From NCBI RefSeq assembly GCF_001411555.2, contig NC_049901.1:28701555-28765554 (forward strand): DNA of 64,000 bases, given 5' to 3'. Below, piece after piece: positions 24,201 to 34,517 of this stretch. The notes beneath the pieces were generated by a model. That model did not search any database and was not told the origin of the DNA. It was given only the letters and a program-made list of their open reading frames with translations. Positions within the stretch are counted from its first letter, which is position 1; each line of letters opens with the position of its first letter. A program made the position numbers and the translations under genes. This stretch comes from Juglans regia. Lineage: Eukaryota > Streptophyta > Magnoliopsida > Fagales > Juglandaceae.

Positions 24201-25659
24201 TCTGTCTTTTATGTCACGTTCATGTTATGTCACGTTACGAAATGTCATGTATGCCAGTTAAGTTATTCATGTCAATCATGACCCTAAGCGCTAGGATGGA
24301 GTAATATCCTAGTGGAACTCCTTTGTTCATGCTGGAGTGTCTAAATAGGTGTGAAATTCATTGGATTGACGAAGTACAGTCAACAGGTTGCAAATGGGGC
24401 CTAATTAGCTGGTCACCGAAGCGCACCAGGCACTAACGCCGATGGTGCCACACATTATGTTACGTGTGTCCACAGCAAGTGTGGCACAAACAAATAAGTC
24501 ATGGGGCCACAACAACTGTGGAGCATGAAGTATGGGGCCACAACAACTGTGGAGCATACACTACGTGAGACACAGCAATTGTGACACGTAGAATACGTGG
24601 GGCCACAACAACTGTGGAGTACGTATTAACGCACTCACAGCTGGTATAGAAACCTGTGATGTGATGCGGTAATCGGCAGGGACACACGGCTCAAGGGGAC
24701 CTGTGTAGCACCCATATGGTCACTTTAATGATTAAGTCTATTGAATAAGATTCCAAGTTCAAGTCATGTTTCACGTTATGTTATGTTCAAGTTTACGTTC
24801 ACGCAATAATAGAAATCCCATGAGACAAGAATATGTTTCAAGTTCATGTTATGTTATGTTCACGTTCACGTTATGTTCCAAGTTCACATTTATGTTTTGT
24901 CATGCTCAGGTTCAAGTTATGTTCAAGTTCATGTTCAAATTATACATGTTCACGTTCATGTTATGTTTCAAGTCCATGTTATGTTTCAAGTTCACGTTCA
25001 TGCTATGTTTCAAGTCCATGTTATTTTTCAAGTCACGTTCATGCTAAGCTTCAGTTTCAATTTAAGTTATGCCAGTTATGTTATGTTATATGTCAAGTTA
25101 TGCTATGATTACTTATGATTTGATTATGCATTTATACTTTTATTGCCATGCATGCATCATTAACCTGTGTGGAAGTTTCCTGTTCACTTGCTGACATTTG
25201 TAATCAAATCTCACTGTGGTAGTCCCAACTACCATTCCTCCCGAATGGTAAATCTTATTACAGGATCTGAAGAAGAATCGAGAATCGACCAATTGGAAAC
25301 GATCGACTAAGCGATGGTGCGACGTAGATGGTAGTACAATAGTTACCTCATGTTACTACTTGTATTTGTGGAGTTCAATCTCCAGCACTCTTTTGATCAC
25401 AACCATATGGACTATTATTGTGATCTCAGTTGTTTAGTACGTCATTATGTATGAAGTATGTTTTAAGTATTTAAGATATTTCGGTTTGGTGCATAGTATT
25501 GATGAAGAAAAAAATCATCCGCTGCGAATATTGCATAATGCTAGATGTATGTTAGGAATATTGCATCTTATATGTCATGAACGGGGCAGGTAACCTTGTG
25601 TTGCATGTCTCGAAACTTCAAATGTCCGTCTGATCCCAAGCGGAATTTGGGGCGTCACA
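21247..25659 (+). mobile_element. Solo giant LTR, 4.41 kb (inverted partner of 2056-6464)
   Basis: Starts TGTAACAGCC, ends GGCGTCACA, exact duplication CCACA (21242-21246 and 25660-25664). It splits the integrase of the plus-strand gypsy element inside the codons just before the second catalytic Asp. Full-length similarity to 2056-6464 in opposite orientation, including the hairpin block, the CCACA hairpin cluster and the CATAAC-type low-complexity zones. Confidence 0.92.
24291..24384 (+). other. Conserved LTR hairpin block
   Basis: Sense orientation. Hairpin C is CTAGGAT-N8-ATCCTAG (24291-24312) and hairpin A is TTGAC-N8-GTCAA (24366-24383). A downstream hairpin TCACAG-N13-CTGTGA follows at 24635-24659. 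Confidence 0.6.
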
Positions 25660-26073
25660 CCACATGTTATTATTAGTGATGGAGGAAAGCACTTTTGCAA
25701 TAGAATTTTGAAAAATTCTAAACATAAGTCTCACACCCTGCACACCCACTTAAAAACATGTCATTTACTTTTTTACCCACGTAATGAAAATGATTCCAAA
25801 CATATTTGTGAATAAAATAGGATAAAAATGTAAAATGACATGTTTTTAAAGTGAGTGTGTAGAGTGTGAGGCTTATGAGTAGTACAGCTCTAGAAGTTTT
25901 TAGCAGTTAATGAAGAAATATGGTATAAGCCATAAACTTGTCACCCTTTATCACCCAGAAACATGCAATCAAGTAGAGATATATAATAGGAAAATCAAGA
26001 GGATATTATAGAAAACGGTTAACCCAACTCGAACGGATTAGTCACTATGATTAAATGATGCATTATGGGTATA
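25660..26073 (+). pseudogene. Ty3/gypsy integrase, piece 2
   Basis: Opens with an ISDGG motif carrying the second catalytic Asp of the integrase core, then an HFCN motif. It is interrupted by a small fold-back element (about 25716-25896), and resumes with a KYGISHK-like and a YHPET-like motif leading to the region of the catalytic Glu. It ends at a TGGGTATA junction where the 1.06-kb unit 26074-27129 inserted. Several stops are present. Confidence 0.75.
25716..25896. mobile_element. Fold-back MITE-like insertion
   Basis: Two arms of about 46 bp (about 25723-25768 and 25832-25877) are inverted repeats of one another with few mismatches; each includes the run ACATGTCATTT or its complement. They flank about 60 bp of AT-rich sequence. 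The surrounding integrase reading resumes after it, so it is an insertion. Candidate duplicated flanks are TTCTA and CTCTA, too short and imperfect to assign a superfamily. Confidence 0.65.
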
Positions 26074-27129
26074 TGTAACGTCTGTCCTTGTAGTGGGACT
26101 TTAGAAAATGAGACAAAAAATTACTGATCATTTTAAGGCTTTTTCTCTTTCCTTCCCAGGATATAAAAGATTCTAAATTTAAAACTAGAATCTGGCTGGG
26201 GTACTGTGGTGGCATGGGGGTGATATGAGGCTTGGGCTTCACGGTTTGTTGCAGTGTGGGAGATGGTTGCAGCGAGGCTTGCTGGCGAAGGGCTGGCAAC
26301 AGCCTTGGCATGGTGTGGTAGTGGCGGTAGCGGCGTCCATGGTGGTGACGCAACTAGGAAACCGAGAGGGAGAGGAGGGGATCTCGGGGATGAGGCTTAG
26401 AGAGGAAGGGAGAGAGAGAGAGGTCTCCGGTGTGGGGTCACCAGCGATGATGTGAGGGTGCCAACAATGGTGGTGCAGTTGGGTTGCGGCGGGTGGCGTA
26501 TGGAGGCATTGGAGAGAACAAAGGGATTGGGGAGATAGAGGGTGTCAACTGGGGGTGGGAGGAGAGAGAGGGAGAAAAGGAAATGGGGAGGGAAAGTAGG
26601 GTTTTGGGTATTAAATCCTAATCCTTCATCTAAGGGTCCCCAAATTTGATCTGACAGTGGGAATTAAACACTGAAAATAACTAACTATATAATAGGAATT
26701 AAAATAGATATACAATAAGACTAATTTAAAAATCAACTTTAAATTCTAAAAATGATAATCATTCATCATAAAACAAAATGATGAAGTTTACTAAATATTT
26801 TTAAGAGAATATCATCATCTAAATAAGTAGAGGTTTTAACATAAAATAAAATAATGAATATTAAATAGAACTAAAATCATTTAAATAAAATGATTTGCTA
26901 AAACTATATTATTTTTGGGGCTCTAAAAATATAAAAAGGCTTACTTGAAAATTAGGTTTGGTCCAATAATACTAAAAATACTCCATTTAAAATAAATTTT
27001 GGACATTTAAAATATTTTGAAAATTTTAAAATAATGGGCTCCATTTTAAATTATAAGCATGACTTCGGGATTTAAAACGCAAAGACGAGACTCGTGACCA
27101 ATCGAGAAAAACATGAGCGGTTGGTCACA
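26074..27129 (-). mobile_element. Short solo LTR-like unit, 1.06 kb
   Basis: Starts TGTAACGTC, ends TTGGTCACA. Flanks GTATA and ATATA give a 5-bp duplication with one mismatch. The integrase reading continues across it (piece 2 to piece 3), which supports the boundaries. Inside, a GC-rich zone with GAGAGG runs (26.2-26.6 kb) precedes an AT-rich right half, the same order as in the LTRs at 7966 and 14547; orientation is inferred from that. No coding region is supported. Confidence 0.7.
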
Positions 27130-27893
27130 ATATATCATCCTGCGTTTAAGATTCCCATTGGAATGTCTCCATACAAAATAATTTTCGGTAAGGCATGTCA
27201 TCTCCCTGTTGAGCTAGAGCATAGAGTGTATTGGACTATTAAGCAACTAAACTTTGACCTTGACAAAGCAAGTATCCATAGAAACCTACAATTGAATGTG
27301 TTTGAGGAGATCCACAATGATGCATATGATTGTGTCAAATCATATAAGGAATGAATGAAAATGGTTCATGATGAAAACATATTGAGAAAATATTTTGAAC
27401 CGGTTAAAAAGTTCTTCTTTATAATTCTTGTTTACATCTTTTCCCACGAAAATTACAATCAAGATGGACTCGACCATTCATAATGTGCACAATGTATCCA
27501 CATGGCATAGTTGAGATTGAAAATCCTAAAAATAGTGTTATTTTTAAAGTTAATGGTGAACATTTTAAACTATTTTTAGAATTGAGAGCCCAAAATATGA
27601 AGAAGTGCCATTAGAGGATCCTACTTATCAGATTAATTGCAATTGTGTTATAGATTAGTGCAAAAATCAAAAAAATAAAAATTGCATTTTTTTCTTCTTT
27701 CTTTCTATTTTTATTTTCAATTGATCTTTATTTTTGTACCTAATTTTTATTTTTTATTTTTAGCTAATATTTTGCAAGATATATATTTCCAACAATCAGC
27801 TTGATTAGGTAATTCTCTCCTCGCCCTCTTTTATTGTTCTGAATTCTCATGTCCCTACTCTATTTTGGTTGTGCACATTGATGACATCTATTC
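27130..27893 (+). pseudogene. Ty3/gypsy integrase, piece 3 and pol end
   Basis: Encodes the integrase C-terminal region with the IGMSPYKIIFGKACHLPVE signature and an AYDCVKSYKE motif, characteristic of Athila-type elements. A stop follows at about 27352, after which recognisable pol text continues out of frame to about 27.6 kb. The remainder to 27893 is T-rich sequence without coding features, probably the region after pol. It is cut by the LTR at 27894 and continues for a short way after 30528. Confidence 0.75.
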
Positions 27894-30528
27894 TGTAAAG
27901 CCCTGCTCCTGGAGGTCCAGAGAGTTAGCTCTTAATACTTAATATCAACTTCAATAACACAACTATAAAATCCAGAAAATTTCATAAAATATTAATTCAT
28001 TTACTCAACCCAAAAATCTATGTTCCTTCATATGGACAACAAGGAAATTCTCAATAACATAAAATAAGACTCTCCAAAAACTTGAAAATATCCTTAATTC
28101 ATCAAATCAAAATAACAAAAAATAAATCAATTTACTAACTACCACTCTCAAATAAGCACTTGTACCCTCATACACTTATTCCACTACAATCATCACAACT
28201 TGCTAAAACTTCCTACTCTTGATCTCTAGCTGAACTATCAAAATTATCTGAAAAATATATAGAGATAAGGGGTGAGTTATCAATAACTCAGTAAGCAGAT
28301 GACATATACTATTGTGTAAACATGAGCATTTACAGAGTTCGGAATGCAGAACAAAATATTTTATGTCAGAATGTAGAATCAGAATATTTGTTTTCAAAAT
28401 GCAGCGTTAGAACATGTTATCAAAAATATTAGAGCGAAAGTTCAAAAATATTCATAATCAAAATCCCTTTGGCATAACATAAACGGAAACATCACATCTT
28501 ATCTTATCATATAAGAATAGATACCATGTTTAAACCCCGTGGTAGGGTTGTGCAAACCCCGATAGCTAACCGAGCAGAAATAGAATGTGAATCTTCCCCT
28601 TATTCATTCTCCGAGCCCCGAGTGTGCATAGAGGAAAGACAACGCAGAAATCACTTTGTTTCCAAAGTGGGTGCACCAGAAACAGAAAAGTTGGTACCAA
28701 CCTGAACAGAGGCTACAGTTTTACACTCGTGGTAAGGTTAGAACAGAACAGAAACATAAACAAAATGTTATGCCAGAGGTTTTTAAAAATCACATCATAT
28801 CATATCAGAGTACAGAAAATATTCATAACAGAACAAAATCAGATCACAAAACATAATTTATGCACAAAATTTCATATTCACTCTCTTTTTCAAAGTTCAA
28901 AAACAGAATGTCAAAAATAAGCTCATGTCTACACCAGTCATGACAGAAAATACTTTCTTCTTAAACAGAATCTCATGAGTAATGTAGAACAAATAACTGA
29001 GGTAGTTCAAATTTCTTTTCATAACTAAATATGCATATTTTCCAAAAAAATCAACATCAGCTCATTTTATTTTAATACAAAGTCTAGCATAGAAACCCCG
29101 CTTACCTGTACTTCTTAGCTTTTCAAAAATTTCCTCAAAATGCTGAACAACTATTAATCATCACCTATAACATAAGTTTCCAATCGAACACATATTTCAA
29201 TATTTACGCCTAAGATGCTAAAATAACCTATTTTAATTATTCAAAAACCTAACTTCAAGTAATCCTAAAATATCATCACATTTTCTATATTCATCAATGT
29301 CCCAATAATCAGTCCGAACAAAACACAAAATCTAACTTATTTACTAATGAGATCAAATTATAAAAATCCTATGTATTCTCTATACAATATCTTATACTTC
29401 CCACAAAAACCACGTAAAAACATATTTAATATAAACAAAATTCCCAACTAAAACCATCCAATAAAAACGGCAATATTTTAATTTCATACCAAATTAATAT
29501 GTAAACCGAAATTAACGTAAGTCTTAAGAACATGTTTTCATGCATTTACGTGGTGCAACCATTGGCGAGGCAAGAGCTTTACCCAAGAGAAACCGAGGCA
29601 CGCGTGGAGGGGTGAGGCGCGACGGGGCTGGCTGGAGGGACCGAGGTGGTGCGGAAGAAGAGCGGGAGTGCGTCGGAGACTCCGTCGTTCTGGGCTGCAC
29701 ACAAGCGAAAGAGAGGGAGTGGGAGAAAAAAGAGAGAACCCAAGAGATAGGGAGAGAAAGAGACAATGGCTTACGGTGAGCAGTCAGGAAAAAGGATGGC
29801 AGCTTCCGTCGCTGGGGGCATTGGGCTTTGTTTTGAGGAGCACGAACGGGGACCCAAGCAATTGAGATGCGGAGGAAGTGGGGCTGAAGGCGTTGACTTG
29901 GGCTGCTCTGTTTTTGGTATGGAAAATAGAGGATTTTAACTTGGTAAAAGCTGTGGGTTTCCGTTTCCCGTGGCTATGGAATGCGGTTCTGGTGTTTGGT
30001 CTGGGCGGATATTTACGAGGGGTGGATGAACTGGACGGCAACTATGCGGAGGTGCTAGGGTGGCGCGGCAGTGCACGGTGAGGGCTTCGTGCAAGCATGG
30101 GTTGCTTCGATTTCGCTTGGCTGGGCAATGGATACTCTAAGATGGTGTGGCGGCAGTGGGGAACCAAGAGGAGACGGAGAAAAAGAAGAGCGGCTATTAT
30201 AGGTTTTTGTTGAGGATGAAGAATGTGTAAATATATAGATGAATGGATGACTAAAAGAAAACCCTAGAGATGAGAGAGTAATGTGCATGCGAATGGAAAA
30301 GAGTCGTGCAGGGGAGGAACTGTTCATAAACTAATAGGTTTTCCAAGGTTTTAACAAACAAATGTGGCCTTAATCCTCAAATTGCTGGGCCAAAAGCTCA
30401 AAATAAAAACACTACTTGATCCATAACATAAAAACCAAAAAAAAAAAAAACCAAAATATCAAGCTCAAATAAAATAAAATAAAAAAATCCATAATCCAAC
30501 CATACAAATTCTGGATTCAGGTGTTACA
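27894..30528 (-). mobile_element. Solo LTR, 2.64 kb (sister of 7966-10594)
   Basis: Starts TGTAAAGCCC, ends CAGGTGTTACA, exact duplication TATTC (27889-27893 and 30529-30533). Same internal order as 7966-10594, with the conserved hairpins at 28652-28669 and 28690-28701. A GC-rich zone at 29.55-30.2 kb holds open frames of 60-90 codons on both strands, none with a recognisable domain. Confidence 0.88.
28652..28701 (-). other. Hairpin and palindrome of the 2.63-kb LTR family
   Basis: CACTTTG-N4-CAAAGTG (28652-28669) and the palindrome GTTGGTACCAAC (28690-28701), matching 8715-8766 in the sister LTR. Confidence 0.5.
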
Positions 30529-30660
30529 TATTCGAGTATATAATCTTCACATTGAGAATAATGTTCGGCTTAGGTTGGGGGAGTTGTTCTTCTATAAGTC
30601 AGTATCATTTGCTGGTTATATTTTTTCTTTATTTTGTTTCATCATTATTTTTTTTTTAAA
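30529..30660 (+). other. Remnant after pol of the plus-strand gypsy element
   Basis: Continues the interrupted element beyond the TATTC duplication. It contains a TTAGGTTGGGGGA run of the kind seen downstream of pol in Athila-type elements. No coding region. Confidence 0.4.
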
Positions 30661-32638
30661 AAGTTAACCAAGCATGCTATTACATAGATTTGAATGATGA
30701 ACGGGTTAGGAGATCATTTATGGACTTATGGAGTCCTTGGGATTGATTTGAAGAGTGTTATTAGACCATGAGCATCAAGGGTTGGTTCCATTTGATCTAA
30801 ATTTGGTGTTTTGACATTTTTGTTTATATAGTGATTTTAAGATTTTTGTGAAATGTGTAAATTGGTGTCTTAGCATGATTTTATAAGAACTAAGTATATG
30901 ATTTTTTGGAGTTGATAAATTTGGTTCATGCATGTTATTATGTTAGAAGTTCAAGCTGCATCAAAAATCAAGTTTTTGGCCTACAAATGAATCAGCCAAG
31001 GCACCGTTCTCAAGTTGTGTTTCGCTTTAAATTTTTTTTGAGTTGATATTTAGATTTAAGACAAAATTTACATGAAGAATGTAAATCTTTGTAAGATTTA
31101 GAGTTTGTATACAAAATCCTTATTTTAGGGACAAAGTTGTAATTTTTCACATGTAGAGGGGTAACTTTGTAAATTTAACCCTAAGTTATCAAGTTCTATG
31201 TTTATAAGAAATTAGTGAGATATTCGAACTTTAGAAAATATATAGTTTCATTTGACTCATTTTTACGCTCGCTTTTTGTAACACTAATCACTTTAAGTTA
31301 CATTCTAACTTACTCAGAATATTTGCTAATGTATAGACCACGGTGGAAAGACTACCATTCTTTATATTCATTTCATTTATGCATACTGTAATTTTCATAA
31401 TATTCCATGTCAAGTCATCAATTATCTGTCATCTTTTACTATTGCACGATTATCTATTGCATGTTTATCTGTTGCACAAATGCGATGTCATATGTTACAC
31501 ATTATCTGTTACATATCACGAATGTCATGTCATCTGTTACATGAGTATGTCATGATTTAAGTCTAAGTCATGCATGAGTTGTTTATTTTATCGCGACCCC
31601 AAGTGCTAGAATGGAGATTTATCCTAGTGGAACTATTTTGTCTACACTAGAGTGCTTAAACTAGTTTTGTTGAATCTCTTGAGTTGACAAAGTACAGTCA
31701 ACAGATTTCGAATGAGACCTAAATAGCTAGTTGTCGAAGCAAATTCAAGCACCTAATGCCAGTGGTGTCAACTACACGTTTATCATTTTTAAATCAATTC
31801 AGTTATCATGATGTAGCGCCTCAATGGAAGGCCCAAACCACATGACATATACTCCAAAAGAACTAGTCAAATGATACAACTAAAGCCCTATTGGAACCTT
31901 ATCCTTATCATATAGGATATCACACATGACACACTCACAGTTGGTACAGATGCCTGTGAGGTGATACAATACCGACTGGAAGACATGACCATTGGGGAGT
32001 CGTGGAGCATCCGCAGTTTCACATTAAATAATCATGCATATGTAACAAGGTAATGTTCACGTCAAGTCAGGTCAAGTTCACGTCAAGTCATGCTACATTC
32101 AAGTCAAGTCATATCACGTTTATGTGTAGTTACATTATTTATGAAATCAGGATCATGTCAAACTATTTGTCAAGTCATGTCACTTGACATGACTTGACTT
32201 GAACATGACATAACTTGACTTGACATGACACATCACTTTATTGTCATACATGCATGTGTATGCAATTGTTAGCTTAGTAGTGTGTTGAGATTTCTAAAAA
32301 TCTCACTTGATAGTCTCAACTACCATATTGCTACGAAACAGTAGTTGTTGTGTCAAGATCTAGAGAATCCGTGCCCATTAAATTGGACGAGGTCGAATTG
32401 GTGACGAAGAGATGACAAGGAGCTAATTGCATCGATGCTCCATTTCCTAGACATCATTATAGATATTATAGCCGAGTTGTGCGTGAAGCTCAGTGGTTTA
32501 ATTCAGATGTTGTTATCCTATTCGTATTTATGGAGTGTTGTCTCTTATACTTATTTTGTACTAAATATATGACCTTGTGTTGTATGTCCTAAAGCTTTAA
32601 ACTCTGTCAAATCCAAAGCGAAACCTATTGGCGTCGTA
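30660..32638 (+). repeat. Truncated giant LTR (relative of 21247-25659)
   Basis: From about 31.0 kb the text follows the 3' half of 21247-25659: AAAATTTACAT runs, the ATTTTTCACATGTAGAGGG stretch, the hairpin block at 31606-31702, a TCACAG-type hairpin at 31934-31960, AAGTCATG low-complexity text, and an end resembling GGCGTCACA mutated to GGCGTCGTA at 32638. The left boundary is uncertain. It marks the edge of the repeat nest next to the gene island. Confidence 0.6.
31606..31702 (+). other. Conserved LTR hairpin block
   Basis: Hairpin C is CTAGAAT-N8-ATCCTAG with one mismatch (31606-31627). Hairpin A is GTTGAC-N8-GTCAAC (31683-31702). Confidence 0.55.
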
Positions 32639-34393
32639 GATGCTATATAGATGGTGCTAGGCTTCGTGTGGTGCACTTTCTTCCAACTAAATTTGATTCG
32701 TAGAATGTGAAACGCCTCTTATAATTAGACATATGGGACACTTGACCTACATCCAACAAATGAAATTCTATCAATAACTAGATCTAAGCCTTGCCCTATG
32801 GCCCATGAGCTTTCTAAAACAAGCAACATTAAAGTAAATTATGTTGCAAATTAGATGATGAACACGATTCCTTATTTTTTACGTGACTCACCTACGCAAT
32901 TTCTCTCCGTAGCGCGGTTTACTGTTTTAGCTTTTTATACTTTTGGCCTCAATTAAATGGTCTACTTCACAAGTTCATGTAACTTCAGCTAGTATCATCC
33001 ACTGAAAGATTGTGTGCTATCAATGCTTCTCCACACTTCTTGTCATTTCTCGGTCATTATAGTTTTGCCTATAAGTTATTATTTAAAATCAATATTAGAT
33101 CTATACATAAATCTTATATAAAAAAATTATATATTGATGTGTCATATATACTTTATAATAAAAAAAATTTACAATTTAATAAATTATATTAAATTATGTC
33201 TGTATATAAATTTCATTGCTATATATATATGTATATAATATATATACATACCAAATGTCTTTTTTTTAAAATACTGTAAAAGAACGACAGAAAAAGAAAG
33301 AAAGAAAAAAAAATGAAATGAAAACAGATTGGCCGGTTAAGATTCACAAGTCTTCTACTCGATCGTCCACGCGAACACCATGCATGCATGAGACTGAAAC
33401 CGCGTCCAAATAAAATGATTAGAAGTTTACCAAAATATTAACGAGAATTGCATGATATTATACCTCAATTGCCATGACCACTGTATTTGAATGAAGGTAT
33501 ATTGCAATTCATAGATTTTGTAACAACACCATCATGTTGTTCTTTAACTTTTCTTTTCTAATTGTTCTACTTATGCCCTTATCTATCTACCATGCGAGCT
33601 ACCCAGCTGGCCTAGCTCAGGCTTAAAGATGTACGTCTCCGAATATGGCACAAAGTAATATTCTTTTATTCGATTAAAACAGTTGCAATGCCTGATCTGA
33701 TTATTTAATAGTGTCAGATTCATTGAATAATGAAATTCAACTCGTAGATGGTCTCAATTAATATAAAATTATCCACCAGTCTCGGGAAAACACAAGGAAT
33801 ACGAAAAAGAAGTCAATAGCCGAAAGGTTGGTAATTTGTTGATAGAGCTTGACCAGTAAAATGGATTGTAAAAGTCAATGAATCGGATGGTTTGGGTGAT
33901 CTAACTCAGGATTGGTCCTTCTTGCTAGACATAACAGATTGAAAAAATTGAATTCCACCGAAGGTCCCCATGAAATTTCTATCTCCAGGCCTGTTGATAA
34001 AACAGAACGCACGCTTTCATTAAGATTGGGTATACAGGATGTGCACACATTCCAATGCCATTGGACACTTAGTGGGGGAGAGAGAGAGATTCAAACATTA
34101 ATTAAACAGAGAAGGCGGTCACCAACAATCCAACTTACTTATCAGCGACCAAGTTCTGGCCACTGTGCAAAAATAATAATTGTTAAAAAACAAAACATTT
34201 ATCAGTAGCCAAGGAAGAAAGAAAGGGTGCGTGGCAACATGTTCCGGGCAATTGTGTAAAAAAAAGAAAAAGGTCTAATATTTTTTTTTTTTTTTTCTGG
34301 AAAGAAAACACATCTTGAGGCCTGGGGTCGCAGTTAATGCTGGCGGTGTGGCTAACCCAATGCTCTAGTCAACCTTCCATCCCTTGTGACGCC
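32639..34393. other. Intergenic region upstream of GPAT1
   Basis: AT-rich single-copy-looking sequence. It holds a TA microsatellite near 33219-33245, a poly-T run near 34278-34296, and no convincing coding region. The 98-codon open frame at 33912 has no recognisable motif. The promoter of GPAT1 lies at its right end. Confidence 0.6.
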
Positions 34394-34401
34394 TATAAAT
34401 A
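34394..34401 (+). promoter_or_regulatory. TATA box of GPAT1
   Basis: TATAAATA, 117 nt before the ATG at 34518. It is followed by a CT-rich stretch, a common setting for a plant transcription start about 30 nt downstream (near 34425), giving a 5' UTR of roughly 90 nt. Confidence 0.7.
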
Positions 34402-34517
34402 GCCCCTGCAGCTTCTTCTCTTCTCCAAAGCCCCTTCTCAATCGCCCTTGCTTATTTCTTTCTTACTATTACGCTTCTTTACGTTCTAAACATCATTGAA
34501 CAGAAAGAGCAAAAACC

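Noticed and set aside
33912..34208. 98-codon open frame upstream of GPAT1
   Set aside because: No recognisable motif, no promoter or splice support, AT-rich intergenic context.
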